DNA of 64,000 nucleotides from GMQP-bins7 sp963776565 (GTDB lineage: Bacteria > Actinomycetota > Thermoleophilia > Gaiellales > Gaiellaceae). Below the pieces are notes generated by a model. It ran no database searches, was not told where the DNA came from, and saw only the letters and a list, made by a program, of their open reading frames with translations. Where the stretch lies: the NCBI GenBank assembly GCA_963776565.1, contig CAVZNF010000002.1, forward strand, positions 248,001-312,000. The letters are read 5' to 3'. This document shows positions 28,784 through 37,090 of the stretch, one piece after another. Positions within the stretch are counted from its first letter, which is position 1. Every line of letters begins with the position of its first letter. Both the position numbers and the translations under genes were made by a program.

Positions 28784-30560
28784 CGGGGCGCCGCCGAGCG
28801 TCCGCGCGCCGAAGTCGTCGAGCCGCCCGTCGTCCCCGCAGACCGACTCCCGGCGTAGCCGGCCGCGCGGTAGGTCGAGTCGCTGGACGAAGCCGAGGCG
28901 CGACCACGAGCCTGCCGTTGTTGCGCCAAGCCTCGAGCGTCGAGCCCGTCGACCCGCAGGAGCAGAGTGTCGCCGGCCGCGAGCTCCTGGGGATCGCGAG
29001 CAGCGTGGTGGCGCCGCCGTTGAAGCGCTCGAGGCCAGACCTCGTCCGTCCCGTCGATCTGGTTCGTGCGCAGCATGTAGCCGTCGAATCCGGACGTCCG
29101 GCATGCTGCAGGCGCGCGTACAGGCGGAGCCGGTTGTTCGTGCCGGGCAAGGTCGTGATCTCGCGCCCACACCTCGACGTCGGGCCCGTACTGGGCTGTC
29201 GTTGCGCCATGCGGTACAGGTCGTCGATGACCGAGCACGCAAGCTGGTTCGAGGTGACGTGTGAAGCCGCTCTCGCCCGCCGATGACGCGTTCGTCCAGC
29301 GGCCGGCGTCGGAGAGCGGGTTCTCGTTGGCGCGGTTGAAGTCGTCGACGACGTGAGCGGGGTCACAGGCGGGACGGCCGCATCGGCGTCGCAGAGGCCT
29401 CGTTCGAGGTCGGGCCGTCGCCGTTCACCGTTCACGGCCGACACCTTGTAGTAGTAGGTCGTGCCGTTGGCAGCGCTCGGGTCCGTGTAGCTCGTCGGCG
29501 GCGGCGCCGCTCGCGCAGCACGCTCGTCGGTTGGGGCTCGTCCCGCGGTACACGCGGTAGCCCGTGATCTGCGAGCCGCCGTCGAAGCTCGGCGCGGTCC
29601 AGGACAGTGCGACCTGCCCGTCACCGGCGATCGCCTGCGAGGGCGGTCGGGGCGCCGGGCGGGCTCGAGTGCTGCCGAGCGTCCGCGCGCCGAAGTCGTC
29701 GAGGCGGCCGGTCGTGCCGCGCAGTCCGATGCCGGCCGAGCCGGCCGTCGCGTAGGTCGAGTCGCTGGACGAGGCCGAGCCGCGACCAGGAGCCTGCCGT
29801 TGTTGCGCCAGGCCTCGAGCGTCGTGCCCTTGACGCGGAGCAAGATGCGTGTCGCCGGCGCGAGCTCCTGCGGGATCGTCGAGGAGGCTGGTGACGCCGC
29901 CGTTGAAGCGCTCGAGCCAGACCTCGTCCGGGCCCGCTCGTCTGGTTCGTGCGCAGCAGGTAGCCGCGATGGTCGGAGCCGGGCATCTGCAGGCGCGCGT
30001 AGAGGCGGAGCTGGTTGCCGTCGCCGGGCAGGGTCGCGATCTTGCGCCCAGACCTCGACGTCGGGCCCGTACTGGGCGTTGTTGCGCCAGGCGGTGCAGG
30101 TCGTCGACGACCGAGCAGGCGAGCTGGTTCGAGGTGACGTACGAGGCCGCTCTCGGCGGGCCGATGATCGCCGTTCGTCCAGCGCCCGGCGTCGGAGAGC
30201 GGGTTCTCGTTCGGCGCGGTTGAAGTTGTCGACGATCGGGAGCGGGCAGTCGGCGGGACGAGCCGCGGTCGGGCGTCGCCGAGACCTCGTTCGAGAGTCG
30301 GGCCTTCGCCGCTGCAGCGTTCACCGCGGACACCTTGTAGTAGTAGGTCGTGCCGTTGGCGGCGCTCGTGTCGGTGTAGCTCGTCGCCGGCGGGACGCCG
30401 ATGCGAGGGCGCTTCGCCGGCTTCGGGGCTCGTTCCGCGGTACACGCTGTAGCCCGAGATCTGCGAGCCGCCGTCGAAGCTCGGCGCGGTCCAGGAAAGC
30501 GCGACCTGGCCGTCACCGGCGATCGCCTGGAGAGCCGGATGGCGCGCCGGGCGGCCCGGC
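28784..30560 (-). repeat. Two diverged direct repeats of about 885 bp (fibronectin III plus jelly-roll module)
   Basis: Matching landmarks recur at 28806 and 29686 (code for FGARTLG) and at 29442 and 30330 (code for YYYKVSAV), a spacing of 880-888 bp. Sequence similarity is high but lower than in the 312-bp repeats, and frame-breaking indels are dense here. Confidence 0.75.
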
Positions 30561-31678
30561 CCTCGACGGCGCGCCGTCGATCGTGACGTTGAAGCGCTGC
30601 AGGACGGCATCGATCGGGATTGGCGATGGTGAGGCCGTCGCCGCCGGCGAAGAGCAGCCCGACGGGTTGGTTCGAGCCCTGCGCGACGATGAGCGAGCCC
30701 GAGTCGCCCGAGGCGCTGAACGGGACGGACCGTCGGGATCGAGAACTGGTTGACGAAGTGCGCCTGGAAACCGGGGAAGCAGATGGTGTCGGTCAACGGG
30801 AAGTAGCAGACGTCGACGTCGACGTTGACCGCGTTGATCGATCCGGTCGTGAATCCGGTCGTACGCCCGTACTTCTGGACCTGCATGCCGACGGACGCGG
30901 GAACGGTCGTCGAGCTCGGCGACCCATAGCCGTCCGGGAGGGTCGCCGTGCCGACATCGCCGGTGGTCGTCAGCGCGATCGCAGCGTCGATCGTGTTCGG
31001 GCTCCCCGAGAAGTCGATCTCCTGGTAGTCGGCGAGCGTGGCGATACGGTCGTCAGGGTCGATGCCTCCGTCCTCAATCGGGCCGGGCTGGAGGATGTGA
31101 TCCCCGATGCTCGCCTGGTTGACCCCGGCGAAGACATGGTTGTTCGAGAGCGCATAGACGTTCGCGCCGTTCGTCACCCTTGCCCCGAGCGTTCCCGTCG
31201 CGAACGTCCGCGAGGCCGGTCGAGACGCCGATGGGGACGGGTCGCGGGTAGCGGAGCGTCGCCGAGCGCGCCACGATCATCCCCGTCATGACGGTCCGGA
31301 CAGGGACGCCAGCGAGCGTCTTCGGGACACTGACGCCCGGTCGCGTCGTGAACACCTCGATGACCGGGCGGCCCGTGGATGTGACCCCGACACCGCTGCC
31401 GACGATTCCCGGCGCGTTACGCCACACTCGCGCGCGGGTCGACTGAGCTGCAATCGCCTTTGTGAGCAGCGGTGAGGTCGCGTCCGGACGGAGCGCGATC
31501 CTCGTAGAGGACTGGCCCGCCGACGTCGCGGCGAACGCAGACGCGAGCAGTACGGCTAGCCCCAGTACGACCTGAGCCCTCCTCGATACCACCCCGGCCT
31601 CGCTTTCGAGCGTCCCCTCTTGGCGCGCACACCCTAGTACCGACAGGCACGAAATACCAGGGTGATGCGCTTACCCCT

Positions 31679-33226
31679 TTAGATGAGGCCGCCGGGGTAG
31701 CTCCACGGCCCGGGCTCGAGCTTGATCCCCCGCTTCCGGCAGAACTCGCGTACGGAGTCGAGCACGGCCCCGCCACTCCCGTGGACGCGGCGACCCAGCA
31801 GGTCGATGACTGCAACGCCATCGGGCACGTCGCCCCGGACATCGAGCGCGAGCACGACTGCTGGCGCGTCGACACCACCGCCTCGGAAGCTCTCGGTGAA
31901 CGTCACCCGCGTGCCCTCGATCTCGAAGCCGTCGTCCTCGATAGCGGACGCGGCGTGCCCCGGAGCACGAGCAGCTCGTGGAGATCGTCGATCATCCGCC
32001 GTGCGAGGTCCGCCCGTCGTGAGTCGGAGAGCTTGTGGCTCGAGCTGCCCGTCGCCTTCGCGGGAACACCGATCGCGAAGGCGCCTGCCGGAATGTCGCC
32101 GACGACGTACGAGTTCGACGCGACGATCGCCTCAGCCCCGATGCGCGCGCCGGCGTAGAGCACGGCCCCGAGACCGACCTGCGAGCGATCCTCGAGCACG
32201 ACCGGTGCGAAGCGGTTCTCGAAGCCCTCGAGGACGGAGTGCCCGATGTTGTGCGTGACGATGATCGAGCGCATCGTCAGGAACACCTCGCGGCCGATGA
32301 GCACCGGCCGGCAGACGTTGACGAACGCCTCGTCGCCGACGAACGCGAGATCGCCGATCGTGAGGGTCGCCCACGGGTCGCGGTGGCCACCTCCGCCAAA
32401 TCGCACCGAACGGCCGCCCCAGATGCCTGCGCCGAGGAACGCGCGCCGGCAGCGGAGCTCCAGGTCGGAACCGAACTGCGAGAGCTCGCCGATCGCGACG
32501 ACCTCCTCGCAGACGATCGTCGCCCGTGGCCCGAGCCGAACACCGTCCTCGATGACGATTCGTGGCGCGACGACGAGCGACGCCCTCGCCGAGGTCGACA
32601 CCGTCGCCGATCCGGGCACCGGCGTCCCGGAGCGCAGTCACCTTGTCTGCCGGCGCGAGCGCCCGGAACGCCTCGTGGTCGAGCGAGGGCAGGAAGTCCG
32701 GCGCGAGGCGGCCGGCGTCCGCATCGAGCTCGAACGTGGCCGGCAGCGAAACACCATCCGTCGAGACGCCAGCGAGGATCGGCCCAGCAGCGGGTGCCGA
32801 CGACGACTTCTGCGCTGCAATGAGCGCCTCGACGTCCTTCTCGGTGATGAAGCCGCGCTTGTCGATCGACGCAAGATCGATCCCATGGAGCTCGGCCAGC
32901 TCGACGGCTTTTCGCGTCGCCTTGCGGTCGCCGGCCGCCGGCTTCGGCGCAGGCTTCGCCTCGGCTCTCGCGTCGATCGACGCGAGCTCGTCCGCTGTCT
33001 CCGCAACGTACGCGATCGTCTTGCCGAGCTCGACCTCGACCTCCTCGCCGTAGAGCTGCACGATGGTTCCGGCGCCTGGCGCCTCGACCTCGACGGTCGC
33101 CTTCGTCGTCTCCACCACGCAGACGGGCTGCCCTGCCGACACCTCGGAGCGGTCCTCGACGAGCCACTCGGCGACGAGGGCGTACTCCGTGTTCGCGTCC
33201 TCGCGCGTGAGGACGATCTCGAGCAT
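31679..33226 (-). CDS. Hybrid E2-like protein: lipoyl domain, E3-binding domain and left-handed beta-helix acyltransferase (two compensating frameshifts)
   Basis: 516 codons in total. Residues 1-80 form a lipoyl domain with the attachment Lys42 in CVVETTKATVEVEAP. Residues 101-137 match a peripheral-subunit-binding domain (AVELAELHGIDLASIDKRGF then ITEKDVEALI). From about residue 205, hexapeptide-repeat strands begin (ARIGDGVDLGEG, IVIEDGVRLGPRATIVCEEV, IGREVFLTMRSIIVTHNIGH, VGLGAVLYAGARIGAEAIVA, SNSYVVGDIPAGAFAIGVPA), with the likely catalytic His in that THN segment. A further 90 residues end SYPGGLI. The usual E2 catalytic core (H-x3-D-G) is absent. Shifts near 32590 and 31930. ATG abuts the E1 beta TAG. 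Likely moves an acyl group from its own lipoyl arm to an acceptor. Confidence 0.8.
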
Positions 33227-34264
33227 CTAGCGCTGCGCTCCCTCGAGCGTCAGGACCGCAGCAACCACGTCCTCCACGCTCGGGAGCATGGCGTCCTCGA
33301 GCGGCCGCGCCGACGGGATGATCCCGTCGCGTGCCGCGATGCGCTGCACCGGTGCGCGCAGGTCGCTCCAGGCGGCTTCCTGCACGCGAGCCGCGATCTC
33401 GGCGCCGAAGCCGCCGGTCAGCGTCCCCTCCTCTGCCGTCACGAGCGCGCCCGTGCGTGCGACAGACTCCAGCACGGAGTCGAGCTCCATCGGGACGAGC
33501 TGCGACAGCGCAACCACCTCGCAGAAGATCTCGTGCTCGAGAGCGAGCTCGGTCACCGCGTCGAGGACGACCGGGAGCATCCCGCCGTAGGTCACGATCG
33601 TGGCGACACCCTCGGTGAAGTCCGTCGCGGAAAACGTAAGCGCTGGATACGGATCTCCGGCCTCGCGGACGGCGAGCTCGCCGATGTGGCCGTCTTCGGG
33701 CCGCCGGATCGTGCGCCCATAGAGAAGCTTGTTCTCGATGAAGAAGACCGGCCGCTCGTCGTCGACCGCGGCCGTAAGCAGCGCGCCGACATCGTGGCAC
33801 TCACTCGCCGCCACGACGCAGATGTTCGGGATCCCGAGCAAGAGCTTCTCGAGTGACTGGGAGTGCGTCGGCCCGTATCCACGTCGTGCGCCCATCGGCG
33901 CGCGTACGACGAGCGGCACGGTCACCTGGTCGTCGTACATCTCGCGGAACTTCGAGATCCCGTTCACGATCTGGTCGAGCCCGAGCGCGACGAAGTCGCC
34001 GAACATGATCTCGAGGATGGGACGCTGGCCGCGCAGCGCCATTCCCGCTGCGACGCCGAACAGCGACGCCTCGCTGATCGGAGTCGTGAGGACGCGGTCG
34101 GGATACGCGTCGCTCAGCCCTTGCGTCACCTTGAACGCTCCGCCGTATGGATCGAGGATGTCCTCGCCGAAGAGCACGACGTCGTCGCGGGACGCGAAGA
34201 TCGCGTGCAGCGCCTCGTTCAGCGCCTGGACGCCCCGCTTCGACTGCGCGCTCGTAGTGCTCAC
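33227..34264 (-). CDS. 2-oxoacid dehydrogenase E1 component, beta subunit
   Basis: 345 residues, intact. N-terminal transketolase-type pyrimidine domain: VVLFGEDILDPYGGAFKVTQ, TTPISEASLFGVAAGMALRG and RPILEIMFGDFVALGLDQIV. The C-terminal domain carries GVATIVTYGGMLPVVLDAV and ALVTAEEGTLTGGFGAEIAA. Typical size for PdhB/BkdB/AcoB-type subunits. GTG start overlaps the E1 alpha stop as GTGA, and its TAG directly abuts the next ATG, which implies 1:1 production of the complex. With E1 alpha it would decarboxylate a 2-oxoacid using thiamine diphosphate and transfer the acyl group to lipoate. Confidence 0.92.
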   Translation of the reverse strand: MSTTSAQSKRGVQALNEALHAIFASRDDVVLFGEDILDPYGGAFKVTQGLSDAYPDRVLTTPISEASLFGVAAGMALRGQRPILEIMFGDFVALGLDQIVNGISKFREMYDDQVTVPLVVRAPMGARRGYGPTHSQSLEKLLLGIPNICVVAASECHDVGALLTAAVDDERPVFFIENKLLYGRTIRRPEDGHIGELAVREAGDPYPALTFSATDFTEGVATIVTYGGMLPVVLDAVTELALEHEIFCEVVALSQLVPMELDSVLESVARTGALVTAEEGTLTGGFGAEIAARVQEAAWSDLRAPVQRIAARDGIIPSARPLEDAMLPSVEDVVAAVLTLEGAQR

Positions 34265-35161
34265 GCGGCGACCCCGGGCGTCGCCGCAGGCGCCGCATCT
34301 GCGGCCTCGACCGTCTCGGCGAGCCGCTCTTCGCAGCGAGCCTCGATCGCCGACCGCTCGTCGTCAGACGAGGCGCGCGCCCGCAACGAGCAGCGGATCG
34401 CGCGTACGCCGCTCGTCGATCTCTGCCGGATCGCGCTGGTCGTCCGACTTCGAGTGAGGGCTGAAGCGGTACGTGTTGATGACGAGGAAGAACGGTGCGC
34501 CCGTCTCGCGAATACGCTCGATTGCCCGGCCCGCCGCATCGTGGATCTGCTCCACATCGGTCGTGTCGAGCTCGTCGACCTCGACCCCGAAGGCGGCTCC
34601 GCGCGCCGCGATCGACCCGGCGAGCTCGAGCTCGACCGGCGTCGACTGCGCGTAGTGGTTGTTCTCGACGACGAAGAGAACCGGCAGCTGCCAGAGCGAG
34701 GCGATGTTGAGCGACTCGTAGGTCACGCCTTCGCCGAGCGTGCCGTCGCCGAGGAACACGGTCGACACCGCGCCCGTGCCTTTCCGCTTCTCCGCAAGCG
34801 CGATCCCTGTCGCCACGGGGACGATGCTCCCGAGCACGCCGTTCGAGTAGAAGTTCCCCTTGCACAGGTGCTGGCTGCCGCCCTTGCCGCCGCACACGCC
34901 CGGCGCCTTCCCCATCACCTCGCAGAGCAGGCCGAACGCGTCGTCGGTGAACGCGAGGTAGTGCCCGTGGCAGCGATGGTTGGAGAAGATCGTGTCGACG
35001 TCGGGATCGAGGTGGTCGATCAGCCCGACCGCGTTCGCCTCCTGCCCGATGTACGTGTGCGTGGTGCCGACGAGCTTCCCGAGCGAGAAGAGGTCGAGGA
35101 GCGTCTCCTCGAAGCGGCGGATGAAGAACATCCGCTCGTAGAAGGTCGCGAGTGCAGTCAT
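34261..35161 (-). CDS. 2-oxoacid dehydrogenase E1 component, alpha subunit (one C-terminal frameshift)
   Basis: About 300 residues. Opens MTALATFYERMFFIRRFEET and GTTHTYIGQEANAVGLIDHL; active-site His in FSNHRCHGHYLAF; thiamine-diphosphate motif VFLGDGTLGEGVTYESLNIA ending in VENNHYA (GDG to NN). The loop YRFSPHSKSDD is where PDH-type enzymes are regulated. The frame shifts by one base near 34385, after RDPLLVAGARLV, into DDERSAIEARCEERLAETVE, the usual C-terminal helix, ending at 34261. ATG abuts the stop of the alkaline-phosphatase-superfamily gene upstream (TAG then ATG). Substrate specificity cannot be read. Confidence 0.88.
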
Positions 35162-36337
35162 CTAGAGGTACCCGAGGTCGGAAAGCCGCTTCGCGACGGT
35201 GGCCTCTTCCTCCTCCGTCAGCTCGTGCCGCTCGGCGCTCTCGAGCTCGCGAAAGACGATCTCCCGCAGCTCGGGCGGCGCGTCCGCCGGGCGGCTGTGC
35301 AGCTCGCGCGGGTCGAGCTCGAGGTTGTACACCTCCTCCTCCCCGCTCTCGACGTCGAGGATCAGCTTCCACGGCGGCTTGCGGACGGCGAGCTTCGTCA
35401 GCGCCCCCATGTCGGTGCCGGCGATGATCGCCGGCCGGTCGCCGTCGATTCGCAGCAGCGACTCGCCGTCGGTCTCGCGCGCCGGCAGTCCCGCGAGGTC
35501 GAGGAGCGTGGGCATGAGATCGACCGAGCGCACCTGCGAGGAGACGACGGCCGGCTCGAGCCGTCCGGGGGCCGAGAGGATCAACGGCACCTCGACGATC
35601 TCGTCGAAGAGCGTTGCGCCGTGCATGTGGTAGACGCCCTTGACCTCGCCCTTCGCCGCGAAGCGCTCGCCCCACGACTCGCCGTGGTCGGAGAGGAACG
35701 CGAAGACGGTGTTCTCGCGCAGCCCAAGCGACTCGAGCTCCTCGAGGAACGAGGCGACCAGAACCTCTGACTGGCGCTCGACTGCCGTCCTGTACGACTC
35801 GCGCATCGACTCGAGGGCCGACGCCGAGTCGGACTGGATACCGTCGATGATCTCCGTCTTGGCCGCGAGCCAGTCCTTGCGGTCCGCGTGCAGGATGTCG
35901 TAGGGCATGTGGGTCGCCCAGTTGTGCACATAGAGAAAGAAAGGCGCATCGCGGTTCGCGCGTAGCCATTCGAACGCGCCGTCGAGGGTCTCGCTCGTCC
36001 CGAGGACGTTCGCCTCGGGCAGGTCCTTGAAGAGGTAGTTCGTGTCGAAGACGAAGCTCGCGACCTCGTACCCGTGCGCGGAGAACGCGCGAAACCACGT
36101 CTCGATCGACGGGTCGAGCTGGGCGTCCCAGTGCAGGTAGCCGTGGTGATGCGCGTACATCCCGGTGACGATCGAGGTCGTCGAGGGGGCCGTCCACGGC
36201 GCGGCGCTGATCGCATGCGAGTAGCGGACTCCGCCGGCAGCGAGCTCGTCGATCGTCTTCGTGTTGACGTATCGGGCCCCATAACAGCCGAGATGGTCGG
36301 TGCGCAGCGCATCGGAGACGTAGACGACGACGTTCAT
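35162..36337 (-). CDS. Sulfatase-like alkaline phosphatase superfamily hydrolase with Thr at the nucleophile site
   Basis: 391 residues. Metal motifs VVVYVSDALRTDHLGCYG at the N-terminus and VFAFLSDHGESWGERFAAKG near residue 230, with YHMHGATLFDEIVEVPLILS after it. Where sulfatases have C-x-P-x-R, this protein reads T49-A-P-S-T in AAPWTAPSTTSIVTGMYAHH. It lacks the Cys or Ser that is matured to formylglycine, so it is more likely a phosphodiesterase or phospho-group transferase than a sulfatase. No signal peptide. First gene of the operon with E1 alpha, E1 beta and the hybrid E2. Confidence 0.85.
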   Translation of the reverse strand: MNVVVYVSDALRTDHLGCYGARYVNTKTIDELAAGGVRYSHAISAAPWTAPSTTSIVTGMYAHHHGYLHWDAQLDPSIETWFRAFSAHGYEVASFVFDTNYLFKDLPEANVLGTSETLDGAFEWLRANRDAPFFLYVHNWATHMPYDILHADRKDWLAAKTEIIDGIQSDSASALESMRESYRTAVERQSEVLVASFLEELESLGLRENTVFAFLSDHGESWGERFAAKGEVKGVYHMHGATLFDEIVEVPLILSAPGRLEPAVVSSQVRSVDLMPTLLDLAGLPARETDGESLLRIDGDRPAIIAGTDMGALTKLAVRKPPWKLILDVESGEEEVYNLELDPRELHSRPADAPPELREIVFRELESAERHELTEEEEATVAKRLSDLGYL

Positions 36338-36525
36338 GAGCGCGGCGGATTGTAGTGACGGCCATCTACGGTCTTGCCCGTGGAAAGGCGCACGCCGTTG
36401 TACGCGGTCTCCCGGACGTGGTCGAGCTCGCAGGAGAGCCCCGTGAGCGCCGCACTTCCTGTCGTGACCACGTACGGGTTCTACAACCCAGCGTTTCGTG
36501 CGATGGACCGCGCCCACGAAGCATC

Positions 36526-37074
36526 GTGAGCGCGCGTGCCGTCGTGCTCGTCGAAGGGATCAGCGACCAACGCGCAGTTTCAATGCTGGCGCAGCGGCGC
36601 GGCCGAGACCTCGAAGCCGAGGGCGTGTCGATCCTGCCGATCGGAGGCGCACACGCGATCGGCACCTACGTGGAGCGGTTCGGGCCCCGAGGCCTCGACC
36701 TGAAGGTCGCGGGTCTCTGCGACGTCGGGGAGGAGGACACGTTCCGACGCGCCCTCGAGCGCGCGGGCGTGGGCGCCGATCTGACTCGCGACGACATGGA
36801 GGATCTGGGTTTCTACGTGTGCGTCACCGACCTCGAGGACGAGCTCGTCCGCGCGCTCGGCTCCGCAGCCGTCCTGCGCATCGTCGAGGCCCAGGGCGAG
36901 CTCGGTCCGTTCGGGACGTTCCAGAAGCAGCCTGCAAAGCGTGAGCTCTGCCTGGAAGAGCAGCTCTGGCGCTTCATGTGGAACAGGAAGATTCGGTACG
37001 CGCCGTTGCTTGTCGGAGCGCTCGATCTCGGCAGCGTGCCCCGTCCGCTGGACGGCGTCCTCGCGCACGTCTGA
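36526..37074 (+). CDS. Stand-alone TOPRIM-domain protein (OLD-nuclease type)
   Basis: 182 residues, GTG start. VVLVEGISDQRAVSMLAQRR is the TOPRIM first strand with its catalytic Glu, as in OLD-family nucleases, and VAGLCDVGEEDTFRRALER supplies the acidic cluster. No ATPase domain is attached. The C-terminal half is helical (KRELCLEEQLWRFMWNRKIR). Known relatives are annotated as ATP-dependent endonucleases of the OLD type even when the ATPase is missing. It sits alone between two leftward phosphatase-superfamily genes. Confidence 0.75.
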   Translation: MSARAVVLVEGISDQRAVSMLAQRRGRDLEAEGVSILPIGGAHAIGTYVERFGPRGLDLKVAGLCDVGEEDTFRRALERAGVGADLTRDDMEDLGFYVCVTDLEDELVRALGSAAVLRIVEAQGELGPFGTFQKQPAKRELCLEEQLWRFMWNRKIRYAPLLVGALDLGSVPRPLDGVLAHV

Positions 37075-37090
37075 CGACGGTCATCAGAGA

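Larger units (their letters stand above)
26768..31592 (-). pseudogene. Giant secreted multidomain protein: serine protease head, fibronectin III and concanavalin-like modules, C-terminal repeats; frameshifts in N-terminal half
   Basis: About 1600 codons. GTG 31592 opens a signal peptide (VVLGLAVLLASAFAATSAGQ). A chymotrypsin-like domain follows: His in YALSNNHVFAG, Asp in NTIDAAIALTT, Ser in FSASGDSGSLIVAQG. Then two copies of a fibronectin III domain plus a jelly-roll module (FNRANENPLSDAGRW, EAWRNNGRLLV), four nearly identical fibronectin III domains, and a C-terminal region of about 255 residues with repeats such as LYFDGSAFGL and VYFDGSDVGL. Frame shifts occur near 31200, 30735 and repeatedly between 30550 and 29240; 26768-29240 is mostly open. 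Separation into two genes cannot be excluded. Probably a cell-surface or secreted adhesive protease. Confidence 0.65.

Noticed and set aside
26370..29843. A very long alternative frame through the fibronectin repeats on the - strand
   Set aside because: It is the shifted frame of the 312-bp repeats (PDEPAAKRGL-type text repeated), while the other frame gives genuine fibronectin III domains.
31417..31878. A - strand frame of 153 codons overlapping the protease N-terminus and the end of the hybrid E2 gene
   Set aside because: Overlaps two better-supported genes, lacks motifs and has no ribosome-binding site.
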